Source: Lacipirellulaceae bacterium
GTDB lineage: Bacteria; Planctomycetota; Planctomycetia; Pirellulales; Lacipirellulaceae
Assembly: GCA_040218535.1 (NCBI GenBank)
Contig: JAVJRG010000012.1
Location: 124,001 to 188,000 of the forward strand
DNA: 64,000 bases
Reading direction: 5' to 3'
In this document: one piece after another, positions 41,230 through 50,933 of the stretch
Layout of the letters: each line of letters opens with the position of its first letter
How positions within the stretch are numbered: the stretch's first letter is position 1
Translations under genes and position numbers: made by a program
Notes under the pieces: generated by a model
What the model saw: only the letters and a program-made list of their open reading frames with translations
Database searches by the model: none
What the model was told of the DNA's origin: nothing

Positions 41230-43658
41230 TATTCCACCTCCATCGCTTCGCGCATCTGAAAAGGCACACTCTCGACAATCCCCATGATAATCGATGAGAA
41301 GCGATAATCCTCCTCGGCTGCCTGCCGAACAATCTCGCGTATCGCGGGGCCATCGGTAGGTTCAGCGCCGCGGCCTAATGCATAGGTTAGCAACTTTTCG
41401 GTTAACGTGCCCACAAACATTTCTGGGCGGGCCAGCAGGCCCGCTTCGATGTCAGCGACGCCTGCCAACTCCGTTCCGTCTGGCAATGCACCGGAAGAGT
41501 CGATCTTTCCCTCGCCTTCAAAGTCCCGCCAACGACCGACCGCGTCATAGTTTTCGAGTGCGAAGCCCAGCGGGTCCATCAAGTTGTGGCAAGACGCGCA
41601 CTGGGGATTGGCACGATGCTCCGCCAAGCGCTCGCGAATAGTGAGCTCGGCGAGTGTTGTTTTCTCTTCCAACGCCGGCACGTTCGGCGGTGGGGGTGGT
41701 GCCGGGGTGCCAAACAGATTTTCCAAGACCCAGTTGCCGCGAATCGTTGGGGAGGTACGTGTCGCGTAAGAAGTCACCGCGAGAATACTGCCATTCCTGA
41801 GCAGTCCACCGCGTCGATAGCGGTCCTCAAGTTCTACCCGTCGGAAATAATCTCCCCGGACCCCAGGCACTCCATAGTGCTTGGCGAGTCGTTCATTCAA
41901 GAAAGTGAAGTCCGCTTGCAGAAGGTCGAGGACGCTACGGTCTTCGCTTCGAACACATTCAAACAGGAGCTGCGTTTCACGACGCATCGCTTTGCGGAGG
42001 TTGTCATCGAAATCAGGAAACCGGCGCAAGTCAGGAGAGAAGGACTCCAAGTTGCGTAAGTAGAGCCACTGATCAGCGAAGTTCGTCGCCAGTGCCGTTG
42101 CCCTTTCATCAGCCAACATCCGCCGCACTTGGTCGCCAAGCACATTAGGCTCATGCAATCGGTTCTGTTCAGCTAGATCCAAAAGCTCGTCGTCAGGGAT
42201 GCTACTCCAAAGAAAGAACGACAAACGCGAGGCCAGTTCGACATCGCTGACTTGGTAAGGTTCGCCTGCTGCTACTTCTTCAGGCTCTGACTCAACGCGA
42301 AAGAAGAAATTCGGATTCACCAACACAGCAGCCAGCGCTGATTCGATCCCCGCGTCGAAACCACCCGGCTTCCATGTTTCCTTGAAGAATTGCATTGGCT
42401 TCTTCAAATCATCTTCCGAAACCGGGCGTCGGTAGGCACGCCGGATAACTGAGCGCAGAATCCTCTCAGCACATGCAGCCGCTTCCATCGAGCTGCTAGG
42501 ATCGTTAGGTCGAGTAACAAACAAGCGTTGGCGACTCGGCGTTTCACCTTCCTGCAACTTGTCCGCAACGCTTGCGTCTTCGCCGTCATCAGGTTTCCCC
42601 AGTGGCCCCGTTACGGCGATCTCAAAAATCGCCGGCTCCGGTCGCGGATGCCGGTGCCGATTGTAACTTGCGTCAAAGGGTTGCCGTTTAATCTCGCGCA
42701 GCGCGGCCGACGTCTGCGGAAACGTCGCTCCGATCGCATGCGGGCCCGCAGTCACATGAACACGGACTTTTAAGTTCGCATCGATCAGCGTGTCATCACG
42801 TTGGTATCCCTGCTTCCCTTTCTTGGGAGCCACGACGGTAAACCGTTTCACGAGTTCGCGATCAATAAGTAGGTCGATGTCGTGCGTCCCTTGCAAGCCT
42901 TCAATGTACTCGTCGCGATCGCGGGTGAGGCGGATCTGAAACTCATACTCCCCTGCCCTCGCAAACGTGTGCTTGAACAGGCCCCCGCCACGCGTCCCTA
43001 ACGGCAAGCCTTCGAGATGCGTAAGCTGCGTGCGATCCGGCGGGATCCGAAAGTTCACGCCCCCCACTCCCCGATGACGACTGCCAACCGCCATGCGGCT
43101 AATCTGTTGCGCTGCAGAGATGTAGCGATTCAACAACGTCGGGGAGAGATCGCCCACCGTGACGTTATCGAAACCGTGACTCTCTTGATCCACCGGTAAA
43201 AGCCGCTCAACCTCGATGTCGAGATGCAAGAGATCGCGAATTGCATTCTTGTATTCGGTGCGAGTCAGCCGACGAACCGACTCGGTGCGTCCTGGCTTCG
43301 GGCTTCGCTCGGCACGTCCGTCGAGTTCTTCTTCAAGAATCTTCAGCACCTCGACATACTCCGACTCGTCGGGACGCGTCGCATCTGCCGGCGGCATCTG
43401 TCGAGCGCGGAGCCGCTTCACGGCTTTCTCCCACGCCTGGTTTTCCGCTTTAGAAAGTGGTCGATCTGAACGGCTCAGCAGCGTGCTGACTTCGAAGGTT
43501 TCCCAATCCAACGCCGCTTCAGCCCCATCGCCTGAGTGGCATTCCAAACAGTAGTTGCCAAGAAAATCGGAGACATACTCGACCGACTCTGCACTCAAAT
43601 CAAGTGGTGCGAGAAAGACAAAACCGAAACACAGCAGCTTTTGAAGAAGTGCTAGCAT
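41229..43658 (-). CDS. DUF1592/DUF1588-type planctomycete cytochrome-domain protein
   Basis: An 809-residue exported protein with the standard planctomycete multi-DUF layout. A signal peptide and an N-terminal haem-type motif (NYCLECHSGDGAEA) come first, then DUF1587 (RLTRTEYKNAIRDLLHLD), a beta domain (about 200-350) and DUF1595 (ILRSVIRRAYRRPVSEDDL). DUF1592 (SDVELASRLSFFLWSSIPDDELLDLA), DUF1588 (YRRGGLLRNGSILAVTSYATRTSPTIRGNWVLENLFGTPAPPPP) and a second C-x-x-C-H (CASCHNLMDPLGFALENYD) leading into DUF1585 follow. Probably involved in extracellular or periplasmic redox or degradation. The function of the family has not been established to my knowledge. Confidence 0.88.
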   Translation of the reverse strand: MLALLQKLLCFGFVFLAPLDLSAESVEYVSDFLGNYCLECHSGDGAEAALDWETFEVSTLLSRSDRPLSKAENQAWEKAVKRLRARQMPPADATRPDESEYVEVLKILEEELDGRAERSPKPGRTESVRRLTRTEYKNAIRDLLHLDIEVERLLPVDQESHGFDNVTVGDLSPTLLNRYISAAQQISRMAVGSRHRGVGGVNFRIPPDRTQLTHLEGLPLGTRGGGLFKHTFARAGEYEFQIRLTRDRDEYIEGLQGTHDIDLLIDRELVKRFTVVAPKKGKQGYQRDDTLIDANLKVRVHVTAGPHAIGATFPQTSAALREIKRQPFDASYNRHRHPRPEPAIFEIAVTGPLGKPDDGEDASVADKLQEGETPSRQRLFVTRPNDPSSSMEAAACAERILRSVIRRAYRRPVSEDDLKKPMQFFKETWKPGGFDAGIESALAAVLVNPNFFFRVESEPEEVAAGEPYQVSDVELASRLSFFLWSSIPDDELLDLAEQNRLHEPNVLGDQVRRMLADERATALATNFADQWLYLRNLESFSPDLRRFPDFDDNLRKAMRRETQLLFECVRSEDRSVLDLLQADFTFLNERLAKHYGVPGVRGDYFRRVELEDRYRRGGLLRNGSILAVTSYATRTSPTIRGNWVLENLFGTPAPPPPPNVPALEEKTTLAELTIRERLAEHRANPQCASCHNLMDPLGFALENYDAVGRWRDFEGEGKIDSSGALPDGTELAGVADIEAGLLARPEMFVGTLTEKLLTYALGRGAEPTDGPAIREIVRQAAEEDYRFSSIIMGIVESVPFQMREAMEVE

Positions 43659-43824
43659 GTTTTCGATTTTAACCGTTTGATGAGAGAGATGCGAACTGTG
43701 TCAGAGTGACCCATTTCCAATGCTAGCGTGGGAAGCTGTAACGGTTGCTCCTGGAATGCTCAATTCACCGCCGGCAACGGTTCGATGCGTGAGGAAGTAT
43801 GCGGTCGACTCGTCCGCAAGACTC

Positions 43825-46230
43825 ATGTCGAGCCTCTCTTCAACTGCCACTCTTATGCGAGCGAACTCACAAAACCGTGCAGGAAATCTCCTGCCCAGTG
43901 CGCTGCTCGTTGTCGTGGGCTGCGGCCTGCTGGGGTACTGGTTTTGCACTCCCGACAAACCAGAGCGAACGATTCCGACTGCGCCGGTCACCGTAGAGAC
44001 GCTGGCCGAGTCTTCTCAGGCGGAGACAAAAGAACCCTCAGCGCTCAACTTGAAGGTGCAAGAGATGCTCGCCCAGGGTGGCTGCCCTGGGTGGATTACT
44101 TTGGCGAGCGAGCCGGAACTTCTCTCCGAGCCAACCCTCGAAGAGTTGCCTTCCGTTGAAACGCATAATGACGCACAAGTCCAAGCGACTTCGTTCGACG
44201 ACTCGCTTCTTGAGGAAGACGACCTCTTGGGCGACACCGACGACTTGCTGGCGGCACCTGCTGATCCGCCGAGTCTCGAAGAGCTTCCCCAGCCGAAGGA
44301 TCCCGAGCCGAAAGATGATGCAGAAAGTTTGCTCGATGCTCGCGATGACTTGTTGACGCCTGAACCGAGCGGCGACGCCAACCCCAGGCTTGCGCCAGGG
44401 CCTAGTGCAACACAAGAGAGAGAGCCGCATGCGCAAGCATCCCCTAGCCCCCAGCGCAAGCTGGGGGTTGCGCCACCAACGACAAACAACAACGCAAATC
44501 AACTCTTCGCACCACCCAGGCAGTCGACCCCCAATCCCCACGCCAACGCAAGCCAGAACACGCGCCCAAAAACCCAGCAAGAGCGTTGCCAGTTCGTTGC
44601 CGATTCGCTTTATCCCGAGGCCGCATCGTGCAAGACTTGCCATGAGAAGATCTACGACGAATGGAGCATCTCGAGCCATGCGTACGCGGCGGTCTCGCCA
44701 ATGTTTCAGAAGTTTGAACAGACGATCAATGACATTACTCACGGCACGGTCGGCTACTTCTGCCTACGCTGCCACTCGCCTGTAGGAACGGCACTAAACA
44801 TTGATCGCACAACGCCGCTTTGGGACCAGCCCCAAGTCGCCCGTGAGGGGATTACCTGCGTCGCCTGCCATCGCATCAACGAGGCGTACAGCAAGACCAA
44901 CGGTCAGCGTCACATCGTTCCCGGCGACATCTACGCGCCGGTGTACGGCTCCATCGGCGGTCACGGCGTCGCCGAAGTAATCGCAAAGAAGAATGATTAC
45001 AAAGTAAAAGTTGACCCCGCCAATAAGAAACCGGGGCAGCCGATTCATCGCGCGGGTGTTCGATTCCCTCAGTTGGCCAAAAGCGAATTCTGCACCACTT
45101 GCCACCAAGTCGCTGTGCATCCGGGCATCAAGTTAGAAGTCGTTTGGGAACAGTACCGCGCATCTCCCGCCTGCAAAAAAGGTGTGAGTTGCCAGGACTG
45201 TCACATGGGCCGCATTCCCGGTGTGGCCAGCGGCTATGAAGTCGGCGCTGCCGCAATCGTTAATAAGAAGAAGGTCAACGAGCATCGGAAACATTCGAAC
45301 CACACCTTCTACGGACCCGGCTACTCGATCGCTCACCCTGGGATCTTTCCCTGGAATACCAAGGCACAGCGTTGGACGATGCAGGAGTGGCTCCTCTTTG
45401 ATTGGAGAGCGGGCTGGGGAACAAAGGAGTTTGAGGACGCGCTGGATGACAATCTCATTCATGTCAGCTTCCCAAAAGTCTGGGACGACGTCGACGACCG
45501 CATGGATGCACGAGAGATCGTCGAAGACAACCAAAAGAAGCTCGCCCACAAAAACGAGCTTCGGCGAGCGGTCCTCGAGAATGGCTCGCATATCGATGGC
45601 CCTTTCTTCAAACACCCACCTCGACTTGGGCAAGACCTCAAGTTCAGCTACACCGTGATCAATACCAACGACGGCCATAACTTGCCAACGGCCTCGCTCG
45701 GCGCGCAGCCGCAACTTTGGGCCAACGTAGTTCTGATCGGCCCAGATGGTCAGCGACTCTGGGAGACTGGCTACCTCGACCCGAACGGCGACTTGGCCGA
45801 CATCCATTCGCTCTACGTTCGCCACAAGAAAACGCCATTCGATTGGCAACTCTTCAACTTGCAAACGATGTTCCTCATCACGGGTGTGAAAGGGACTGAC
45901 CGCGAGTTGCCGCTGCCCGTGAATGTCAGCATCGATCAACTTCCATTCCTCCGTCCGGGTGCACAACCGATCTCGACGATTAACCACCCACCGTTCATTC
46001 GCATGGAAAGCCGCTCGCTTCCGGCGCTTGGCTCGCGAACGGTTCCCTACAAAATCCCGGCCGAACTCATTCGCCAACCGGGACGTTACCGACTCAGTTT
46101 CCGAATGCGAAGCCGCGCGGAGCCGCCCTACTTCATGCGTTTCTGCAGCAGCACACCGGAAATGATTCGTCGCATGACGGAAGGGATTATGGATTTCCAT
46201 CAGTCCAGTTTTGAATTTGTCGTGAGGTAA
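43825..46230 (+). CDS. Pentahaem c-type cytochrome with acidic linker
   Basis: A membrane-anchored cytochrome of about 800 residues. I place the start at ATG 43825 or 43855, directly before the transmembrane helix LLPSALLVVVGCGLLGYWF; a frame open from 43720 overlaps the divergent promoter region. A long acidic, Pro-rich linker (about 40-230) leads to the haem domain, with five CxxCH motifs: CKTCH, CLRCH, CVACH, CTTCH, CQDCH. The C-terminal beta-rich part (LKFSYTVINTNDGHNLPTASLGAQPQ) resembles the tail of multihaem cytochromes with a DUF-type beta-sandwich. It is followed by a porin-like gene and a second cytochrome cluster on the other strand. Confidence 0.82.
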   Translation: MSSLSSTATLMRANSQNRAGNLLPSALLVVVGCGLLGYWFCTPDKPERTIPTAPVTVETLAESSQAETKEPSALNLKVQEMLAQGGCPGWITLASEPELLSEPTLEELPSVETHNDAQVQATSFDDSLLEEDDLLGDTDDLLAAPADPPSLEELPQPKDPEPKDDAESLLDARDDLLTPEPSGDANPRLAPGPSATQEREPHAQASPSPQRKLGVAPPTTNNNANQLFAPPRQSTPNPHANASQNTRPKTQQERCQFVADSLYPEAASCKTCHEKIYDEWSISSHAYAAVSPMFQKFEQTINDITHGTVGYFCLRCHSPVGTALNIDRTTPLWDQPQVAREGITCVACHRINEAYSKTNGQRHIVPGDIYAPVYGSIGGHGVAEVIAKKNDYKVKVDPANKKPGQPIHRAGVRFPQLAKSEFCTTCHQVAVHPGIKLEVVWEQYRASPACKKGVSCQDCHMGRIPGVASGYEVGAAAIVNKKKVNEHRKHSNHTFYGPGYSIAHPGIFPWNTKAQRWTMQEWLLFDWRAGWGTKEFEDALDDNLIHVSFPKVWDDVDDRMDAREIVEDNQKKLAHKNELRRAVLENGSHIDGPFFKHPPRLGQDLKFSYTVINTNDGHNLPTASLGAQPQLWANVVLIGPDGQRLWETGYLDPNGDLADIHSLYVRHKKTPFDWQLFNLQTMFLITGVKGTDRELPLPVNVSIDQLPFLRPGAQPISTINHPPFIRMESRSLPALGSRTVPYKIPAELIRQPGRYRLSFRMRSRAEPPYFMRFCSSTPEMIRRMTEGIMDFHQSSFEFVVR

Positions 46231-46279
46231 GAAGCTGTTAGCGGTTAGCTATTGGCTGTTAGCTTTTTATTGAGAGTTC

Positions 46280-48022
46280 ATGCAAAGCACGCACATCGAT
46301 TATCGAATGAGCTTCAATCGACTGCTGTATCGATCGATAACAGCGTGCGCTTTGATGGTTTCTTCTTTGCAAACATCATTCGCCGGGCAGCCTTTGTTTG
46401 ATGCGCCCGGTGCTTATTGTCCGGGGCCAGTTCGACCTTCGACGAGCTTCGCGCCACCGGCATTACCGTCGCCTGGCTATCTGCGTGGACCGACGCGACA
46501 CGGTGGTCTTGTCGCTCCGGTCAATCCGGCGGTTGTCTCTGCGCACGCTCCTCCTTGGGAAGCTTATGCAGACGCGCCTCGCAAGAAAGATGAAGCACTT
46601 CACCTAGCACCGCACTTTGTGCCACACGCGCACGATTGCCGCGGGTGCGAAACCCAGTATTCGTCCGACGATTTCTCACCTGACCCGATCTGCCCGCAGT
46701 TCAGTTTCGATTCCTTTGGTGAGTTACAGATCTACGGCGGCAAACGGCCCATCTGCGAACAGCGACCTCTCTGCGAGAAGCCGCTGCCATTCTATCCCAA
46801 CGGCCCGTGGCCTCCTTCGTTCTATTTCTTGGGCCCCACAAACCTGGTTCAGCCGAAGTTCTTCGTCTATGGCGATTACCGTCAGGCGATCGCTAATAAC
46901 AACTTCAACGGCAATACCGAAACACGTTGGAACAACCGACTGAACCTCGAGATTGATTTCTGGATCACCAGTACCGAACGCGTTCATGCGTTCTGGGGGC
47001 CACTTGATCGTGGTTTAGATTTCACGGGGATCCTTTTCGATGGCGGCGATGCGACCTACCAAGAGAACTACGACGGGTTCGATCAAAACACCGACGCGCT
47101 TTATTTTGAAGGAGACTTCGGCCAAATCCTCGGCGGCTTCCGTGGCATCGAAGCACCGTTTGATGCACCGTTTGCTGTGGGACTGATTCCTCTGCTATTC
47201 CAGAACGGCATTTGGTTGGAAGATTCTTTCGTCGGAGCCGCGGCGACGATCCCGGCGAGGAACTCGCCAGGGCTTGATTGGTCGAACTTCGACACGACAT
47301 TCTTTGTCGGCTGGGATGAACTAAACACCCGTGCCTTCGATGGACCTGCGGCTGACCAAGCCGACTTTGTCGGCGCCACGACGTTCATCGAGCGTCGCGG
47401 AGGATACTTCGAGGCCGGCTGGGCGTACGTGAACGATGTCACAAACTCGGGTCGCAGTTATCACAATTTGGCTTTCAGCTACACGCGGCGCTATGCAAAC
47501 TTCGTTTCGAACTCAGCGCGTCTTCTGATCAACACTGGGCAAGACGGACCAAAAGATCTGCGGACCGCCGATGGCTACTTGGTGCTGCTAGAGAACAGCT
47601 TTCTCACACGCAACCCCTATCGCGTGGTACCTTACGCGAACCTGTTTGCCGGCTTCGGCAGCCCTCAACCCTTGGGACGCATTCAAGGCGTGTTGAAGAA
47701 CACTGGCATCAACTTCGAAAGCGACCTGCTCACCGGCTATCCGATTCTCGACGATACAGCGCGGAACACTTACGGAGCCGCCCTCGGCGTTGACCTGCTA
47801 GGCCAGATCTTTGAGAAACAGCTCATCCTGGAATTCGCCACCGTGCAAGCCTACGACGATGCCGCTAATCGCAACGCACCCGGCGATCAGTATGCCTTCG
47901 GGGTACGTTACCAACGCCCTTTGAATCGCTCAGTCATCTTGCGAACCGATGCAATGTACGGTTGGCTCGATAACGCCGACGACATTAGCGGCATGCGGGT
48001 TGAACTGCGGAAGAAGTTCTGA
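46280..48022 (+). CDS. Outer-membrane beta-barrel (porin-like) protein
   Basis: A 580-residue exported protein. The signal peptide is around residues 10-35 (ITACALMVSSLQTSFAG); ATG 46307 is an alternative start. A Pro-rich region with scattered Cys (about 40-170) comes next. The rest is alternating-hydrophobicity beta strands ending in VELRKKF with terminal Phe, typical of outer-membrane barrels. Strand-like pieces include FFVYGDYRQAIANNNFNG, DFWITSTERVHAFWG and NLAFSYTRRYANFVSN. Adjacent to a multihaem cytochrome, it could form a porin-cytochrome conduit; that is inference. Confidence 0.65.
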   Translation: MQSTHIDYRMSFNRLLYRSITACALMVSSLQTSFAGQPLFDAPGAYCPGPVRPSTSFAPPALPSPGYLRGPTRHGGLVAPVNPAVVSAHAPPWEAYADAPRKKDEALHLAPHFVPHAHDCRGCETQYSSDDFSPDPICPQFSFDSFGELQIYGGKRPICEQRPLCEKPLPFYPNGPWPPSFYFLGPTNLVQPKFFVYGDYRQAIANNNFNGNTETRWNNRLNLEIDFWITSTERVHAFWGPLDRGLDFTGILFDGGDATYQENYDGFDQNTDALYFEGDFGQILGGFRGIEAPFDAPFAVGLIPLLFQNGIWLEDSFVGAAATIPARNSPGLDWSNFDTTFFVGWDELNTRAFDGPAADQADFVGATTFIERRGGYFEAGWAYVNDVTNSGRSYHNLAFSYTRRYANFVSNSARLLINTGQDGPKDLRTADGYLVLLENSFLTRNPYRVVPYANLFAGFGSPQPLGRIQGVLKNTGINFESDLLTGYPILDDTARNTYGAALGVDLLGQIFEKQLILEFATVQAYDDAANRNAPGDQYAFGVRYQRPLNRSVILRTDAMYGWLDNADDISGMRVELRKKF

Positions 48023-48037
48023 GGAATCGATTACAGG

Positions 48038-48110
48038 TAGGGTATGCCGAGGCACGAGGCATACCAAGAAGCAAGGCATGGTATGCCTCGTACCTCGGCG
48101 ATACCCTACT
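48038..48110. repeat. Inverted pair of family-D intergenic repeats (GGTATGCCGAGGCACGAGGC type)
   Basis: The left arm (48038-48065) and right arm (48080-48110) are inverted copies only 14 bp apart, between two convergent genes, forming a large hairpin that could terminate both. The family recurs around 55 kb. Confidence 0.85.
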
Positions 48111-48116
48111 ACCCAC

Positions 48117-48845
48117 TTAGTGCATATCGCGTTGAATCTCGCGCATCACTTTCTCAAGCTCTTGCTTGAGCCCGAGCTTCATCGAGAGCTGGGCGATGTT
48201 CTTCGAGACGATCTTCACCTTCTCTGGCGAAAGATCACACACCACGTTCACGAGGACGAGATTGTTTCCTTCTGAGCCGATGACGAACAGGCCACGGATC
48301 GCGCCATCTTCTCGGAGGGCTGAAACGATTGCCGTTGCGTTGCGCTCGCGGACGCGGACAAGGTCGTCCCAATTGGCTTCTTTGATACGCTTCTGGTAGT
48401 GTGCAATCAGAGCAGAACGCTTGCCGCTATCCTCCTCGGTCAGTCGGTCGTAACCGCGAATCCGCACTTCGCTAACCGCTCCACCGACTTGGTTGATGAT
48501 CTCTTGAACGGATTTTAGGTACTCCGCAGACTGCGTAATCGCTTGTGACTCCTGGCCCTTCACGCTTTCCAGCAGCCCCTCGACGATGCCATCCAAGGCG
48601 GCTCCAAACAGGCCGCTGACATCGGTCAACATGCCCTTGCCAAGGTCTACTTCAAAGGCTGCCTCCGCATTGGGAATCGCCGCGTGGTCGAATTCAATCC
48701 GACCGGTAATCGTTTCTTCTTGTGCGTTGGCAGTCGCTGCTGCACTGCCGAACAAGGCCACCAGCAAAGCGACGGTTACTGGAGTGCTACCCGCAGGCTT
48801 ACGCCTTGCGGCTCGGACGCCACTGACTTCTTTTGCTACCAACAT
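48117..48845 (-). CDS. Exported protein resembling DUF4252 family
   Basis: A 242-residue protein with an Arg/Ala-rich start and signal peptide ending near ATANAQ. The mature part is helical and beta mixed, with VSEVRIRGYDRLTEEDSGKR and LREDGAIRGLFVIGSEGNNLVLVNVVCDLSPEKV. The last segment (immunity-like readout of a stored charge/variance) is typical of DUF4252 proteins, whose role is unknown. It is convergent with the porin-like gene. Confidence 0.55.
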   Translation of the reverse strand: MLVAKEVSGVRAARRKPAGSTPVTVALLVALFGSAAATANAQEETITGRIEFDHAAIPNAEAAFEVDLGKGMLTDVSGLFGAALDGIVEGLLESVKGQESQAITQSAEYLKSVQEIINQVGGAVSEVRIRGYDRLTEEDSGKRSALIAHYQKRIKEANWDDLVRVRERNATAIVSALREDGAIRGLFVIGSEGNNLVLVNVVCDLSPEKVKIVSKNIAQLSMKLGLKQELEKVMREIQRDMH

Positions 48846-48899
48846 GATCGAATCCCTCGTCTAACAAACCACAAAACTCTTGAGACGCACCATGCGGCT

Positions 48900-50933
48900 C
48901 TATCTTTGTAATTCGCTACCGGGGAATCGATCTTGGTTATCGACGGAAAGTTTTTCTTCCGTCCTTTCAAGAAGGAGGGAAGCGTCGAGTTCGCTACCTA
49001 TCGGATCAACATGATAGTGGTGACATTGTGTACAGCTTTCACCTGCCGCCTGATGGGTATGGCACGACGCGCAGCCTGATTTTTCGAGCGGTTCGAAACC
49101 GGAATCCTGAAGCTGGCCAGCGCGAACTTCACCTTGAGGTCGATCCTCACTCACCCGATGACAACTCTTGCAATCTTGTAATCTGGGCTGGGTCAGATGG
49201 GGCGTGTGTGAGAAATGAGTGAATCCTCGCGGTCTTGAATCGGTCTGTAACGACCGCCAATGAATCTTCACAATTCGATCCTCCTCACGCACCGCGGTGT
49301 GGCAGGTGCTACAAAGGCCTGGTGACGTTGGAGAAAACATCTCCTTAAGCAGTTGGTCTGCCATGACTGACCGACCACCGCGGTTGGCTTCAGCGGCGAG
49401 ATCAAGCCACCCCTGCAGCCAAGGATCGGAATGACCGCTCGGATGGTACTTCAACGCGAAGGATGCATCATCTCGCTTCCAGGTCCCTGAAACTTTCTCT
49501 GGCGATGCCTCCTCTGAAGTTTGCCGCTGGCCGAACCAGTGTTGGCGATACTCCTGCAGCATCTGTTGCGAGAGTCCGCTTTCTAGTCGTGCGGCTTCTG
49601 GCTTGCTCAACGGCCTTCCCAGAACCTTCTCTGCTCGGGTGGTGATTGCCGACGGCCCTTTCTCTTCTAGCTCAGCGACAAACTGCTTCAGACTCTTGAT
49701 GATGTCGCCTGCAACTTGGAGTTGCTGCGGGTCGTCGATATCGATGTCAAAGAAACTAAACTCTGGCCCTAACATTTGCATCGCTGAAAGCGCTCGTTCA
49801 TCTGACGAGAGCAACAAGCGTGTGACTGGCGAAAGCTGACCATCGAAGTCGAAGTCGGCATCTTCAGGCCACGCGCCAATCTCTGCTCCTGCCTCAAGCA
49901 AAGTCTCAGCGTCCAGCGTCGGTAACGAAACAAGCGAGACGCCGTCAGACAAGCTCGCGTTGATTCCCTTCTCATGACAACTCGCACAAGAACTCTCATA
50001 GCCAAGCGTGCTGATGCCACCTCCTTGATCTTCGACGTGGCACTGTTGGCAGTTGAACGGTTGGTCCTCCTTGGGAAAGTGCTTGCCGCTGTGTGAGGCG
50101 TGGTCAAAGGAAATCCTCGTCGGCTCACGGTAAGGCCAGCCTGTAAATTCAGGATGATCCGTAGTGAAGGAATCGATCTTCTCAACATGGCACGCCTGGC
50201 AGGAAGCGCTATCGATGGCCGTGAGATCATGGTCCAAGCCGTGGTGCTCACGGTGGCATGCGGCACAGGCGATTGCGTTTCGTGAATCAATTCTCCCGGT
50301 GCCGATCGCTTCGATCCCATGTTTCTCCGCGGTACGCTCACAAAGGGAAGCAACCGGCAGATTATGGGCGGCTAAGGCGTACTTGGCTGAAAATGTTTGC
50401 TCATGACATTTCATACAGAGTTGAGACTGCATCGGCTGCAAGGCGACACCGCCGGTGGTATGAGCCCACCACTGACCAAGACTTGCATTCCCAGCAGCGT
50501 GACAATTGATGCAACGGTCTTTGCTCTGCCCCGTGGTAATGAGTTGTGCATGGGGCCGCGTCAACATCCCGGGTGCGAGCACCTCGTTCCGCCAGGAACT
50601 ACTAATCAGCGTGAGGAGACCTCCAGCAACTGCGAGTAGAATACCGACAACGAATCTGCCACGACGCGAGCGAATCGAACGCGTCGGCGTACAATTGTAC
50701 TGCACGCAACATTCGCCTTCAGGCGAGGGGCCCTCCTCGCAGGGGCCTCCGCGCATGTCCGATCGGTTGCAAAGCCAACGATCGCCCTCTTGCTTGGGGT
50801 GACAACCGTTGCCGTGTGAGCAACTGCCGCCGAGCGTCGGCCCCAGAGGGCAAGGTGTCTCGGCATCACACTGCCACGGCTGGTTCGGGCGATGGTAGTC
50901 GCCTGAGCCTTCAGGGTCGAGCGGACCTCTCAC
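48900..50933 (-). CDS. Decahaem c-type cytochrome with Cys-rich cytoplasmic N-terminus
   Basis: A 677-residue protein. Residues about 1-95 form a Cys-rich domain (CDAETPCPLGPTLGG.., CSHGNGCHPK, CEEGPSPEGECC). A single transmembrane helix follows (VGILLAVAGGLLTLISS), then ten CxxCH haem motifs: CINCH, CMKCH, CAACH, CQACH, CQQCH, CASCH, CSTCH, CKSCH, CASCH, CTQCH. The haem part is periplasmic by topology. The start overlaps the stop of the cytochrome b-like gene by ATGA, so the two are coupled. The N-terminal domain recalls proteins that receive electrons from ferredoxin-like partners, which the cluster also encodes. Confidence 0.85.
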   Translation of the reverse strand: MRGPLDPEGSGDYHRPNQPWQCDAETPCPLGPTLGGSCSHGNGCHPKQEGDRWLCNRSDMRGGPCEEGPSPEGECCVQYNCTPTRSIRSRRGRFVVGILLAVAGGLLTLISSSWRNEVLAPGMLTRPHAQLITTGQSKDRCINCHAAGNASLGQWWAHTTGGVALQPMQSQLCMKCHEQTFSAKYALAAHNLPVASLCERTAEKHGIEAIGTGRIDSRNAIACAACHREHHGLDHDLTAIDSASCQACHVEKIDSFTTDHPEFTGWPYREPTRISFDHASHSGKHFPKEDQPFNCQQCHVEDQGGGISTLGYESSCASCHEKGINASLSDGVSLVSLPTLDAETLLEAGAEIGAWPEDADFDFDGQLSPVTRLLLSSDERALSAMQMLGPEFSFFDIDIDDPQQLQVAGDIIKSLKQFVAELEEKGPSAITTRAEKVLGRPLSKPEAARLESGLSQQMLQEYRQHWFGQRQTSEEASPEKVSGTWKRDDASFALKYHPSGHSDPWLQGWLDLAAEANRGGRSVMADQLLKEMFSPTSPGLCSTCHTAVREEDRIVKIHWRSLQTDSRPRGFTHFSHTPHLTQPRLQDCKSCHRVSEDRPQGEVRAGQLQDSGFEPLEKSGCASCHTHQAAGESCTQCHHYHVDPIGSELDASLLLERTEEKLSVDNQDRFPGSELQR

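Noticed and set aside
45133-46200. 355-codon frame opposite the pentahaem cytochrome
   Set aside because: It is the antisense of a gene with five CxxCH motifs; high GC often leaves such long open antisense frames.
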